Source of the DNA: Planctomycetota bacterium
GTDB lineage: Bacteria > Planctomycetota > UBA8742 > UBA2392
Length of the DNA stretch: 64,000 bases
Reading direction: 5' to 3'
Assembly (NCBI GenBank): GCA_027493625.1
Contig: JAOSKM010000001.1
Coordinates: 1,748,657-1,812,656, forward strand
The notes under the pieces: generated by a model
The model's database searches: none
Told to the model about the DNA's origin: nothing
What the model saw: only the letters and a program-made list of their open reading frames with translations
Part shown: one piece after another, positions 19,942 through 30,607 of the stretch
Layout of the letters: each line of letters starts with the position of its first letter
Position numbering within the stretch: position 1 is the stretch's first letter
Position numbers and translations under genes: made by a program

Positions 19942-21294
<1,353 letters not shown>

Positions 21295-21296
21295 AG

Positions 21297-21383
21297 CGGA
21301 AGTCAGAAGGCGGAAGTGCGAAGTCAGAAGTAGACTGCGGCGCAGTTTACTTCTGACTTCGCACTTCCCACTTCGGACTTCAC
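21297..21383. repeat. Repeat hairpin between eno and the next gene
   Basis: GAAGTCAGAAG-type units. The core is a perfect 17-bp inverted repeat (21316-21332 with 21348-21364) around a short spacer that itself pairs (ACTGCG/CGCAGT). It fills the whole gap between the eno stop and the ATG at 21387. Confidence 0.88.
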
Positions 21384-21386
21384 CAC

Positions 21387-21656
21387 ATGCCCTACATTAA
21401 ACCTGAACAGCGCACGCCGCTTGACCCGTTGATCGATCAGCTCTGCGCCGCGCTTCCCGACGAAGGCTTTGCGGGCAACCTTAACTACGTGGTGTCGCGC
21501 CTGTGCGCCGGGCTGCTCGCCAGGCGCAAGAACTACGCGCGCATCAACGAGATGATAGGCGCGCTCGAATGCGCCAAGCTGGAGCTCTACCGCCGCGTAG
21601 CCGCACCCTACGAAGACACCAAGATCACCGAAAACGGCGACGTGTTCGGTGGATGA
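21387..21656 (+). CDS. Small conserved protein, resembles DUF6899
   Basis: An 89-residue cytosolic protein. It begins MPYIKPEQR and ends with RRVAAPYEDTKITENGDVFG, a pattern I associate with a small family found in bacteria and archaea (DUF6899), of unknown function. No membrane segment, metal motif or catalytic signature is visible. It has no clear ribosome-binding site, since the repeat hairpin runs up to its start; expression may depend on readthrough from eno. Confidence 0.75.
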   Translation: MPYIKPEQRTPLDPLIDQLCAALPDEGFAGNLNYVVSRLCAGLLARRKNYARINEMIGALECAKLELYRRVAAPYEDTKITENGDVFGG

Positions 21657-21674
21657 ACCCCATCCGGTCGTTCG

Positions 21675-21839
21675 TTAGTTGGTCGGTTCGGCCTCGGCGG
21701 CGGGCTTCTGCGTTGCTTCGGCTCGGTCCTGCGGTTTTGGGTTGTTGGTGCGCTCGGCCGTTGGGGTCAGGATCGTGAACCCGACCACGGCCGCGAGCGC
21801 CAGGGCGATGGCTGCAAATGCCCAGATGAAGCGGTTCAT
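21675..21839 (-). CDS. Small single-pass membrane protein
   Basis: A 54-residue reading frame starting at the ATG at 21839. It begins MNRFIWAFAAIALALAAVVGF, a plausible N-terminal membrane anchor or signal, and ends in a polar tail rich in Pro, Ala and Glu. No family is recognised and no strong ribosome-binding site is seen. It sits between two plus-strand genes, so it would have its own promoter. It could be a chance reading frame. Confidence 0.45.
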   Translation of the reverse strand: MNRFIWAFAAIALALAAVVGFTILTPTAERTNNPKPQDRAEATQKPAAEAEPTN

Positions 21840-22039
21840 AGGCTGGCTCTGGCGGGGCCCCGGGGTCAGGGCGGAAGTCTAGCGGCGGGTGGTGTGTCAG
21901 GTTTCACGCCATCGTCACAGTCACGTAGTGAATGCCCGTTGTGCAGTTTATGCACGATACCCGGGCGCAAGTTGTGGCCAATTCTGGGCTTATGTGGGAT
22001 ACTTTAGACGTGGGCTAAACCCGCGTCCCGGAGCACCCT

Positions 22040-23434
22040 GTGGAAGACTTCGCCCTGCGAGGTTTCAGTTTCCCGAGCTCCTCTTCGTACACCATTGTCG
22101 AAGAGCTCGGCCGCGGCGGCATGGGTGTGGTTTACCTGGTTGAGAAGAACTGTGGCGGCGTGCTCGACTACGTCGTGTTCAAGTCTTTCAAAACTCTCGA
22201 CGACGAACAGGAAGCGCGCCTGCGCAACGAGGCGAACATCGCCACCTTCCTGCGCCACGAAAACATCGTGAAGACCTACGGGCTTGAGCACTGCAAGCTC
22301 ACGGACATGCCCGAGGAGTTCCGCAAGGGCGTCAACGTGCAGGCGATACCGAAGGCAACCAGCGACCTGCAGCTGCCGACCTTCCACCTGCGCCGCATTG
22401 CCGACCCGCGCAAGGGCGGCAAGTCGCGCACCCCCGGCTTCGCGCCCGCGCGCATGCCCAACCCCAAGGCCACGCGCACCGTGGACACCAGCCCGCGCGT
22501 GCTGTTCATGGCCATGGACTACGTGGACGGCGTGGACATGTCGATGCTGTCGCGCCACCACTTCAAGCTGCACCTGCTGCTGCCGATGCCGATCGCCATG
22601 TTCATCGTCAGCCGCGTGGCCCGCGCGCTCGATTACGCGCACCAGTGGATCGTCCACAAGGACGTCACGCCCGGCAACATTCTGATCAACTCCGAGGGCG
22701 TGCCCAAGCTGACCGACTTCGGCATCGCGGCGCCGCTGGCCGCCGCCGGCGAAGAATTCGCAGGCAAGGTCCATTACATGGCGCCTGAGCAGCTGGCCCG
22801 CCAGCGGGTCGACGGCCGCGCGGACATCTTCAGCCTGGGCGTGGTGGCCTATGAGCTGCTGACCGGCATCAACCTGTTCAAGCCGCTGTCGCGCGGCAGC
22901 TGGGATGAAAACGTGCGCTGGGTGAAGCAGGCCCAGTCGCGCCCGATCATTCCGCCGCACGAAATCTGCAGCGACGTGCCGGAGCGCCTCTCGCGCATCG
23001 TGATGAAGATGCTCGAGTACGACGTGAACAAGCGCTTCCAGCGCATGATCGAAGTGCTGATGGAACTCGAGAAGCGTTACCTGTACGCTCAGGGTTTCGG
23101 CCCCACCAACAACAGCACCGCGGCGTACCTGCGCATCTTTGAGTCGGATTTCCTCGGTGCTTCACAGGACGACCTGCGCCAGTTGACCTTCCTGCGCAAC
23201 AGCGAAGGCAAGGTCGCGCTGCAGCGCCGCATCAGCCGCGAGCTGTACACCGAGCAAGGGCTTGAAGAAGTGCGCGCCCGCAAGCGTTCGCCGATCTACA
23301 ACGTGCTCGCGCGCCAGGAGGCGGGCAGCAAGAACAACCCGGTGCCCCACAACAACTACCCCAAGGGCCCGGTGGCCGTGGGCGGCGTGTCGGTGATCAT
23401 CGAGAATCCGGCGTCGGCCTCAAAGCCGGAGTAG
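22040..23434 (+). CDS. Hanks-type serine/threonine protein kinase with inserted loop
   Basis: A 464-residue kinase without membrane segment. The glycine loop is GRGGMGVVY at 24-32 and the ATP lysine is probably K48 in YVVFKSFK. Between the C-helix and the hinge there is an insert of about 55 residues (around 95-150, with FRKGVNVQAIPKATSD and a basic stretch) not usual in these kinases. The catalytic loop reads VHKDVTPGN (D208, N213), with HKD in place of HRD, and DFG is present (D226). The Lys for Arg change suggests regulation without activation-loop phosphorylation. The start is a GTG at 22040. About 100 residues follow the kinase domain with no known domain. Confidence 0.9.
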   Translation: MEDFALRGFSFPSSSSYTIVEELGRGGMGVVYLVEKNCGGVLDYVVFKSFKTLDDEQEARLRNEANIATFLRHENIVKTYGLEHCKLTDMPEEFRKGVNVQAIPKATSDLQLPTFHLRRIADPRKGGKSRTPGFAPARMPNPKATRTVDTSPRVLFMAMDYVDGVDMSMLSRHHFKLHLLLPMPIAMFIVSRVARALDYAHQWIVHKDVTPGNILINSEGVPKLTDFGIAAPLAAAGEEFAGKVHYMAPEQLARQRVDGRADIFSLGVVAYELLTGINLFKPLSRGSWDENVRWVKQAQSRPIIPPHEICSDVPERLSRIVMKMLEYDVNKRFQRMIEVLMELEKRYLYAQGFGPTNNSTAAYLRIFESDFLGASQDDLRQLTFLRNSEGKVALQRRISRELYTEQGLEEVRARKRSPIYNVLARQEAGSKNNPVPHNNYPKGPVAVGGVSVIIENPASASKPE

Positions 23435-23480
23435 GCAACCTTCCCGACGGGACCTCGCGAGTAACAAAGCCAATCAAGTG

Positions 23481-23558
23481 GAAACCACCGGTGAACACGG
23501 TTGAACACCTTCAAATCCGGACGCGGATCGTGTTTACCTGTGTTTATCCGTGGTTCTC
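23481..23558. repeat. Imperfect GTGTTTA-type repeat hairpin
   Basis: The left arm GAACACGGTTGAACACC and the right arm GTGTTTACCTGTGTTTATCC with GTGGTT form an imperfect inverted repeat. It lies in the 265-base gap after the kinase gene. Nothing else was recognised in the gap. Confidence 0.7.
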
Positions 23559-23700
23559 GCTCTATCCACAGACTCGGCACAAAGCCTGTAAATCAGCCTT
23601 CCAAGACGGCTTCAACACCTGCAGCAATCGACCTGACTCCGGCTCTGCATCGCACTTGTCCCCGCAATCACGCATCGTAGGCTAACGCGCGGAGGCTGAA

Positions 23701-23991
23701 ATGAGCGGCTGGAGCCAGGAAAAACGCGAAGACATCGTCAAGCGCCTGCATGAAAAGGGCGTCAACCGACCCTGCCCGCGCTGCGGCGGCGAGGCCTTCA
23801 GCCTGGTGGACGGCTTCGCGGTGTTCGGCCTCGTCAATGAGTTGCAGGATGAAGGCGTACAGAACCTGGTGCCCAGCGTGTGCGTGGCCTGCAGCCGCTG
23901 CGGCTACCTCACCTTCCACGCGCTGGGCCCGCTCGGCCTGCTGCCCAAGGACCTGCCCCCACCGCCCCAGAACCAGCAGACCGTGGAGTAG
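23701..23991 (+). CDS. Small zinc-ribbon protein
   Basis: A 96-residue protein with two CxxC pairs, RPCPRCGG near residue 25 and ACSRCGY near residue 65, spaced as in a zinc ribbon. The C-terminal tail is proline-rich. No DNA-binding or catalytic domain is visible beyond the ribbon. It is convergent with the outer-membrane protein gene. Confidence 0.75.
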   Translation: MSGWSQEKREDIVKRLHEKGVNRPCPRCGGEAFSLVDGFAVFGLVNELQDEGVQNLVPSVCVACSRCGYLTFHALGPLGLLPKDLPPPPQNQQTVE

Positions 23992-24016
23992 CATCGGCGT
24001 CCCTACGGGTAGTGCG

Positions 24017-24035
24017 CATCGGCCTCCGGCCGATG
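24017..24035. terminator. Hairpin between convergent genes
   Basis: CATCGGCC and GGCCGATG pair perfectly around a three-base loop, between the stops of two convergent genes (23991 and 24060). No T-tract follows on either strand, so it is at best a weak or factor-assisted terminator. Confidence 0.45.
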
Positions 24036-24059
24036 TCCGTTCCTGCAAGTCGCGATCCG

Positions 24060-24989
24060 TTACCTGAACTTCACGCCGATGCTGAACTGCGAGTAGTAGA
24101 CGTCGTTGAACTCGTCGGTGGGCAGGTACATCTGCACCGACAGCTCGAAGAAGATTCCGAACTGGTTGGTCAGCTCGAAGTCCGCCGAGCGGATCATGAT
24201 CTCCAGCCCGTTGCTCAGGCCGCCCTTGTCGCGGAACACGATGTTGTTGAACGGGCGCCACATCGCGAACAGGATGAAGCGCGCGCTCTCGGGCAGGAAG
24301 AAGAATTCGAAACCGATGCCGGTGGCGGTGCCGAACACGTAGGCCTGCTCCCAGTCCACGCGCTCGCGGTCCTTGATGCGGGCCAGGGTGCCGAGCTGCG
24401 GATCGCGGTAAACGCTGTCGAAGGCGCGGATCTCGCGGCGCCGGAACACCATCCATGACTCGAACTTGTGCACGAACCACAGGTAGCGCCAGCGCGCGGC
24501 GAACTCGAATTCGAGGTTCAGGCTGAGTTTCTGCTGGTCGTTGGCGCCCCGGTAGTTGCGGTCGAACGGCAAGCCCTCCAGGTCGTGGGTGTTGGGGTAC
24601 TGCGTGTTCAGGATGCCGTAGGCCACGTCGGCGCGCGGGCCGAACGAAAGTCGCCACTCGTTGCTGACGCGGTACTCGATGTGCGCCCGCGCGCCCAGCC
24701 CCCACGGATCAAACGAATACAGCCAGCTCGTGCCCAGCGAGTTGTCGAGCCCGCTGTAATCCGTGATGTTGTACGAACGAGCCGTGTAGAAAACGTTCCA
24801 GGCCAGGCCGAACTCGCCCACGCCCACCTCGCGGAAGCGCGGCGTCTCGTTGGGGTGCAGCTCGCGCCCGTAGGGCTGGCGCTTGACGTCGAACTCCATG
24901 TCCTCGATGCCGGAGTTTTCCTGCGCGCGCAGCGGCGCCAGCAGCGGCAGCGCCGCCAGCAACACCAGGATCATCCAGACACGCGCCAT
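24060..24989 (-). CDS. Predicted outer-membrane beta-barrel protein
   Basis: A 309-residue protein with an N-terminal signal peptide (MARVWMILVLLAALPLLAPL, then RAQE). The mature part alternates aromatic and polar residues in many short strands (LSFGPRADVAYGIL, WRYLWFVHKFESWMVF, YYSQFSIGVKFR), as in porin-like barrels, and has no membrane helix. It lies 85 bases downstream of the pentaheme cytochrome gene on the same strand, so the two may form one transcript. A porin-cytochrome pair is an inference. The ATG at 24989 gives the cleanest signal peptide. Confidence 0.72.
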   Translation of the reverse strand: MARVWMILVLLAALPLLAPLRAQENSGIEDMEFDVKRQPYGRELHPNETPRFREVGVGEFGLAWNVFYTARSYNITDYSGLDNSLGTSWLYSFDPWGLGARAHIEYRVSNEWRLSFGPRADVAYGILNTQYPNTHDLEGLPFDRNYRGANDQQKLSLNLEFEFAARWRYLWFVHKFESWMVFRRREIRAFDSVYRDPQLGTLARIKDRERVDWEQAYVFGTATGIGFEFFFLPESARFILFAMWRPFNNIVFRDKGGLSNGLEIMIRSADFELTNQFGIFFELSVQMYLPTDEFNDVYYSQFSIGVKFR

Positions 24990-25074
24990 GCCGCTTCTTT
25001 CACGCACTTCGAAAGGGCCGGAGTCTAGGGGAGTCCCGGGGGTAATCAAGCGGCCTTGCCTCACCGGCTCACTC

Positions 25075-27363
25075 TCATCTCGTGCACCGGCACGTCGAGT
25101 GACGCTTCCCCACCCTGCCCGCCGGGTCCAGCCCGTGCGAGCGTACCAGCGCCGGGGAACCGCGCCGCAGGATCAGCTTCACCTCGGCGGCATCGGCGCC
25201 CGCCAGCTCGAACACGAACTCGCGCGGCTGGTCGGGCCACAGGCGCGTGTCGCTTTCCTGCCTGTCCGCGCGCCACCAGGGCAGCGCCCAGTCCGCGCCG
25301 CGGTCGTCGGCAAAACGCCGCCCGATCAGCGCGCCGGCGGTGGCGCCGGCGGCCGCCCCGAAGCGCTCCTCGGCCGGGAACTCGCTGCCGGGCGCCAGCG
25401 GCTCACCGTCAGCCCGGCCGGTCACCGCCAGCACGTAGCGCTTGAGGCCGTGGCCCGTGGGCACGGCGTGGCCCGCGCCGGTGTTGGTCAGCGTCACGCG
25501 CACGCGCACGCCGTCGGTCAGGGGCTCCAGGCTCACCTGCATGTCGATGGCGGCCTTCAGGAACTCGCGGTCTTCGCTGCCGACAAAGCTGTGCTTGTGC
25601 GCCTCAACCAGCGGCCGATAGCGCGTGGAGAAACGCGCGATCGCCACGCCGTTGTTCTTGATCTCTTCACCGCTCAGGTCGCCGCCGCTGCTGACCGGCA
25701 CCGGCAGGCCGTCCGGCCCCGGCATCATGCGCATCTTGCCGGCCGTGTACTGCGGCATGTGGCACGACTGGCACTCGCGGTAGTCGTTGCCCGGCGCGGC
25801 GTACTTTGTGCGGCGCCACTCACTGTATGTGCCCTGGCTGATCAGGCCGTCGTCGGTGTGGTGCTCATGGCAACCGGCGCACAGGGTCCCCATCTGGAAC
25901 AGGGGATTATAGCCCGCCCCCATATAAAGGAAGCTGACGTCCGGCAGCGCGCCGAACACGCGCTTCACCCCGCCGGGGAACGTATCGTCGTGCGGGTTGG
26001 GGCGCAGCAGGCGGATCGAGCCGTTCATGCCCGGCGCCTCGGGCACCGTGATGGCCTCGATCTTGTGGCAGAAATCGCAGTGGTTGCCCTCAAGGTCAAC
26101 GCCCTGGGCGTCCAGCAGCGTCTTGCCGCGCAGGTGGAAGTGCTCCAGCTTCGCGGCCAGGCTCGGCGAGTGGCAGGGCGTGCAGTCATCCGTCTCGCGC
26201 CCGTTGGCCAGCGCGTGCGGGCGCGCATCGCGCTCAAAGGCGGCGCGCAGCCACGGGTTGCGGGCCATGCTGGCGTGGCGCGAGGTCTTCCAGTCGTTGA
26301 ACTCGCGGCGGTGGCAGTTGCCGCAGTTCATGTGCTGCGCGGCATCGTAGCGCGAGGGCGGCAGGTACTGCGGGCTGACCCACTCGTAGTTCACGTAATC
26401 GGTGCGGTCCATCGGGCGCAGCTCGATGGTCGCCAGCGCAACCCGATCGCGGTTGAAGTCGGGCCCGATCGCGCTGAAGGCCGTGTTCTGCTCGAGCGTG
26501 ACCAGGCCGTTGGTGTAGCCCAGCTTGCCGGCCGTCAGCAGCGTCAGCGCCTCCAGCTTGTCCAGCTCCAGCCTGAAGAAGCCGCGGCTGTCGCTGACCG
26601 TTTCGATCCTGCCGGCCGCGCGGCGCTTTATCGCGGCGCCGTCGATGCCCTCGCCCCGGTCGTCCACCACGCGGCCCCAGATCACGAACTTGCGGTCTTC
26701 AGGCGCGTGCAGCGTCTCCGTGCGGGTGCGGATGCGACCTTCCAGTTTGCGCCCGGCCCAGGCGGAATCCGCCAGCACCGCGTCGCGGTCGGCGGGCAGT
26801 TCCTCGCGCGGCTTCAGGTTCACCTGCACGGCCTCGCCCAGCTCAAGGGGCGCCGCGCCGAAGGGCAGCGTGTCGTGGTAGTAGCGGATGTCTATGTGCC
26901 GGCGGTCGCGCGAGAACCGGAACCACGCGCCGCCGCCATTGCTGACGGCGCGGCTGAGGTCGAGACACGACCACACGCCGAACCACTCGCCGTCGGGCTG
27001 CAGGCGCCCTTCGCCCACGGCCGACCACGCGCCGCCGCCGTCCTGGTCGTCGTTGCCCCAGCTGATGTACTGCAGGCGGTCGCCGCGGATCTGCACGTCC
27101 ACGCGGTAATCGTATTTGCCGAAGATGTAGGCGGCGCTGAAGTCGGGCGCGCCCAGGCTCTCGGGCGGGTTGTCGCTGAAGGCCTGCCAGCTTGGCGATC
27201 GCGGCCAGGCCTTGACATCCTCGGCCCACTGGGCGATTTCACGGGCCGTGGCCGGCGGATCGTAGGTGGAACGGTAGGAGGGCACCCGCGGGTCCAGCGC
27301 CACCGTCACCACCAGCAGCACCAGCAGCCCGAGTATGAGGTACGCCTGGGTTTTCTGGTTCAT
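25075..27363 (-). CDS. Membrane-anchored pentaheme cytochrome c
   Basis: A 762-residue protein with an N-terminal membrane anchor (AYLILGLLVLLVVTVAL). The first half has a beta-rich DOMON-like or sugar-binding-like region, then a carboxypeptidase-regulatory-type domain (KFVIWGRVVDDRGEGIDGAA). The heme part has five CxxCH motifs: CGNCH, CTPCH, CDFCH, CAGCH and CQSCH. The arrangement recalls cytochrome c-554-type multiheme proteins used in periplasmic electron transfer. The C-terminus is beta-rich. The electron donor and acceptor are unknown. It is followed on the same strand by the barrel gene. Confidence 0.87.
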   Translation of the reverse strand: MNQKTQAYLILGLLVLLVVTVALDPRVPSYRSTYDPPATAREIAQWAEDVKAWPRSPSWQAFSDNPPESLGAPDFSAAYIFGKYDYRVDVQIRGDRLQYISWGNDDQDGGGAWSAVGEGRLQPDGEWFGVWSCLDLSRAVSNGGGAWFRFSRDRRHIDIRYYHDTLPFGAAPLELGEAVQVNLKPREELPADRDAVLADSAWAGRKLEGRIRTRTETLHAPEDRKFVIWGRVVDDRGEGIDGAAIKRRAAGRIETVSDSRGFFRLELDKLEALTLLTAGKLGYTNGLVTLEQNTAFSAIGPDFNRDRVALATIELRPMDRTDYVNYEWVSPQYLPPSRYDAAQHMNCGNCHRREFNDWKTSRHASMARNPWLRAAFERDARPHALANGRETDDCTPCHSPSLAAKLEHFHLRGKTLLDAQGVDLEGNHCDFCHKIEAITVPEAPGMNGSIRLLRPNPHDDTFPGGVKRVFGALPDVSFLYMGAGYNPLFQMGTLCAGCHEHHTDDGLISQGTYSEWRRTKYAAPGNDYRECQSCHMPQYTAGKMRMMPGPDGLPVPVSSGGDLSGEEIKNNGVAIARFSTRYRPLVEAHKHSFVGSEDREFLKAAIDMQVSLEPLTDGVRVRVTLTNTGAGHAVPTGHGLKRYVLAVTGRADGEPLAPGSEFPAEERFGAAAGATAGALIGRRFADDRGADWALPWWRADRQESDTRLWPDQPREFVFELAGADAAEVKLILRRGSPALVRSHGLDPAGRVGKRHSTCRCTR

Positions 27364-27493
27364 CCCGCTGCCCTTCGCGGCCGCATGCTAACAGCGGGCA
27401 ACGCGGGGGAAAGACGGTTATAAACGGCCAAGCACTTTGCAAAGGTTTCGGCACGATCCGGAACTAGGCTGTGGGCATGAGACGGAGACAAGC

Positions 27494-28480
27494 ATGAAAC
27501 GGATACTGCTTTGCCTGTCCTGCGCCGCGTTGCTGGCGGCCGGTTGCGGCCAGAACCGCGACGCCGAAGTTGCGGCACTCAAGAGCGAAAACCAGACCAC
27601 ACGCACCGAGCTGGAGCGTCAGCAGGCGCGCGTTGAGACCCTGCAGGATCAGCTGACGCAGCTCGACACCGACCTGCGCGACGCGCGCGGCGAGGCCGAC
27701 GCGCTGAAACTCAAACTGTCCAAGGCCGAGAAGCCCGACAACAGCGCGGAGCTGCAGCGCCTGCAGTCACGCATCACGGAGCTGGAGGCGGAGATCGAGC
27801 GCCTGAAGTCCACGCCCGTGGAAAGCCCCTCCATCGAGCCCGCGCCGCCCGAGGTAAGGACCGAGCCGGAGCCGAAGGCCGACCCGCAGGCGAAGCAGCG
27901 CCTCGACGAGTTGCTGCCGCTGGTGAAAACCGGCACCGACCAGGCCGCCCTGAACGAAGCCCTGGGGCTTATCGAGAAGGCCGACAAGCCCACGCGCGAC
28001 GAGTTCATCGCCCAGTTGCGCCAGTGGACGAAAGACGAACCCGGGAACAAGCACGCCCGCCTGGCGCTGGCACTGGCGCTTACCTCGCGCTTCCAGGACC
28101 TGCGCGGCGACATGATGAAGCAGGGCGCGCTCGCCGCCGAGGTGAAGAAAGAAACCGACAAGGCGCTGGCCATCGACCCGGATTACTACGAGGCCGTGCA
28201 CTTCCTGGCGATCCTGAAGGCCAACTACCCCAGCTTCACGCCCGAGTTCAAGGACGCGCCGGCCAGCCTGGACAAGGCCCTGGAGCTGCAGGCGAACATG
28301 ACCTGGGAAGACCGCTTCGCGGAAATCTACACGGCCTACGCCATGTGGTACCGCGTGCAGAAGAAGTACGACGAAGCCGCGGCCAAGGTGCAGGCGGGCC
28401 TCGACCACGCGCCACGCAACCAGGGATTGATTGACGAGCAACAGGCAATCGAGAAGGCGCGCAACAGCGCAGAGGAGTAA
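27494..28480 (+). CDS. Predicted lipoprotein with coiled coil and helical repeats
   Basis: A 328-residue lipoprotein: MKRILLCLSCAALLAAGC gives a clear lipobox with Cys18. Residues about 25-105 form a coiled coil (Glu, Leu and Gln heptads). A Pro-Glu-rich linker follows, then a helical region resembling TPR units (about 135-320, with KALAIDPDYYEAVHFLAIL). I chose the ATG at 27494 for the signal sequence. The next gene starts two bases after the stop and encodes a second coiled-coil envelope protein, so the pair probably acts together; function unknown. Confidence 0.8.
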   Translation: MKRILLCLSCAALLAAGCGQNRDAEVAALKSENQTTRTELERQQARVETLQDQLTQLDTDLRDARGEADALKLKLSKAEKPDNSAELQRLQSRITELEAEIERLKSTPVESPSIEPAPPEVRTEPEPKADPQAKQRLDELLPLVKTGTDQAALNEALGLIEKADKPTRDEFIAQLRQWTKDEPGNKHARLALALALTSRFQDLRGDMMKQGALAAEVKKETDKALAIDPDYYEAVHFLAILKANYPSFTPEFKDAPASLDKALELQANMTWEDRFAEIYTAYAMWYRVQKKYDEAAAKVQAGLDHAPRNQGLIDEQQAIEKARNSAEE

Positions 28481-28482
28481 CC

Positions 28483-29755
28483 ATGAGAAACGTGATTCCC
28501 GCACTGGCCAGCGGCGTGCTCGCGCTGGTGATCGGCGTGGCCGCCGGCTGGTACTTTGCCTCGGGCAAAGAGCCGGCGCCGGCCAACACCACGGCCGCCA
28601 CGCCGCGCGCCAACGCACCGCTGGACACGCCGCCACTGAACGCCCCGGACGAAACCGGCACCGACCAGAGCGACTACCAGCTGCTGCTTGACGAAGCCAA
28701 GCAGCGCATCGGCGAGCTCGAGACCGAGCTCACTGGCCTGAAGCAGGACAAGACAAGCCTGGAGTCCGACAAGCAGGCGCTTGAAGGGCGCATCGGGCAG
28801 CTGAAGACCGAACTGGAGGCCGCGAAGCAGGCAGCCGTGGAGACGCCGGAGAAAACCGACGGCATGCCCGTCGCGTTCGGCAAATGGAACGAGGTCGAAG
28901 GCCTGCGCGACGCCGACTGGAAGAACCTGGGCGACACCTACACCAAGATGCTCGCGATGCTGAAGGTGCTTGCGGAAGACGCGCGCCAGGGCAAAGAGCC
29001 CGACGCCGAGACCAGCGCGAAAATCGGCGAGCTCAACAAGGGGCTGATCCAGCACCTGGTGAAGTTCTACGGCAAGCTGCCCACCAACGCGCCCGGCAAC
29101 GGCGAGTTCACGCACCCGGCCAACATGGTGAACATCCTGGCCGGGCAGCTCGAGGCCGGAAACATGCCCCTGACCGAGCAGCAGGTCGCTGACCTGCAGC
29201 GCCTGGGCGAAGAGTACGACAGCCGCTGGGAAGCCCTGCAAAAGGGCTACACCAAGGAGACCTGGCCGCTGCAGAAGATCGTGGATGAAGGCGAGCTTAA
29301 GGAATGGTTCCACGACGAGATGTTCAAGGTGACCACGCCGCAGCAGAAGGCGTTCGCGCTGCCGGCCGAGATCGAAGGCTACATGCGCCTGGACCTCTAC
29401 TCGGCGGGCCTGATGCTGATGCTGGTGACCAAGCCGGTGCAGGTGAATGACATCACCGAGCTGAAGCCGACGCTGAAGGCGCAGGTGGCCGAAAGGCTGG
29501 GCATCGAAGCGGCCGTGCTGGACAGCGCCGAGTACGTGTTCGACGACTGGGTCAGTGCACTGGGCGCGCAGCTGGCGCCGCAGAACAAGAACGACGCCGC
29601 GTTGATGCGAACCCGCGATGCCATCAACGCCGGCAAGGCCGAGCTGGTGGCCCTGCGCGCCCTGCACGACCAGTTCATTGCCGACGAGGCCGTGAAGAAA
29701 AAAGTTCGCGGGCATCTCGGAAATCGCCCTGCCGCAGGTGATCAAACAGGAGTAG
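28483..29755 (+). CDS. Membrane-anchored coiled-coil protein; one frameshift
   Basis: About 423 residues: an N-terminal membrane anchor (VLALVIGVAAGWYFA), a Pro/Thr-rich linker, a coiled coil (about 65-110) and a helical domain of 300 residues with no recognised family. Near the 3' end a run of six A (29698-29703) breaks the frame; reading one A fewer gives an end ...KKKFAGISEIALPQVIKQE and a stop at 29753-29755, ahead of the next gene. Without correction the frame runs into the following gene, so the shift is most simply an assembly error. It is in a likely operon with the lipoprotein before and the membrane protein after it. Confidence 0.77.
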
Positions 29756-29809
29756 TTTCGCAACTCGCGCGGCAAACTACACTGCCGCCACAGGCAAGCG
29801 GAGAGCGAC

Positions 29810-30589
29810 ATGAGCGAGAATGCCACGCAGCAGCCGGCGCCCGAACCGGCGGATATCCCGGTAGCACAGGCCAAGAAGCAGGTGGCCGAACCCCGGCCCA
29901 TTGACCGCATCATCATCCACCCCTTCCCCAAGGTGGTGCTGCTGTGGCCGGTGATGGTCGTCAGCCTGCTGTTCTACTTCCTGGGCGGCGGCGGCGAGCT
30001 GATCGGCACGGCCGACAACCCGGTGATCGACCGCTCGGCGCTGGGCTGGTGGTGGATCGTGGTGTTCTTCTTCAACCTGCTGGTCCACACCTTCGACTTC
30101 GGGCGCAACAACTTCATCGCCACCATTGCCGTCATGGGCGTGGGTTTCCTGGGCCTGTGGGTCTGGGACCTGCAGTCCGACGCCGACATCTACAAGGCGA
30201 TCTACGACTTCTTCGCGCGCCAGACGCTCAACATGCACCCCAACTTCTACGCCATGATGTCGGCCGTGCTGGCGGTGCTGATGCTGATGGCGTTCGTGAC
30301 GACGCGCTTCAATTATTGGGTGCTGTCGCCCAACCAGCTCACCCACAAGCACGGCATCCTCGGCGACGAGCGCCACTACCCCACCATTCAGATGAGCGTC
30401 GAGAAAGAGCTGCCCGACGTCTTCGAGTTCCTGCTGTTCGGCAGCGGCCGCCTGATCTTCAAGCCCGGCACGGGCCAGGACCAGCACAAGTCGCTGGTGG
30501 TGGACAACGTCTTCCGCGTCAACAGGCTCGAAAAGAAGGTGCGCGAGTTCCTGGGCATCATCAAGGTCGACGAAGACCGCTTCCGCTAG
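29810..30589 (+). CDS. Membrane protein with PH-like C-terminal domain
   Basis: A 259-residue protein with three or four hydrophobic segments (about 40-60, 75-95, 105-122, 148-168) followed by a cytosolic part of about 85 residues. The latter has a beta pattern (NYWVLSPNQLTHKHG, TIQMSVEKELPDVFEF, RLIFKPGTGQ) that recalls bacterial PH-like (bPH2) domains; this is a weak resemblance. It is the third gene of the envelope cluster that starts at 27494. A strong terminator follows. Confidence 0.7.
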   Translation: MSENATQQPAPEPADIPVAQAKKQVAEPRPIDRIIIHPFPKVVLLWPVMVVSLLFYFLGGGGELIGTADNPVIDRSALGWWWIVVFFFNLLVHTFDFGRNNFIATIAVMGVGFLGLWVWDLQSDADIYKAIYDFFARQTLNMHPNFYAMMSAVLAVLMLMAFVTTRFNYWVLSPNQLTHKHGILGDERHYPTIQMSVEKELPDVFEFLLFGSGRLIFKPGTGQDQHKSLVVDNVFRVNRLEKKVREFLGIIKVDEDRFR

Positions 30590-30607
30590 ACGCACCGCAC
30601 AAAACAC

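Noticed and set aside
24883..27423. 846-codon plus-strand frame opposite the pentaheme cytochrome
   Set aside because: The minus strand encodes five CxxCH motifs and conserved blocks; the plus frame is a GC-rich shadow without domains.
29698..29704. Programmed frameshift at the AAAAAAG run, as in dnaX
   Set aside because: The phase of the run does not match the A-AAA-AAG heptamer for -1 slippage, and the needed shift is +1 near the gene end. A homopolymer error is simpler.
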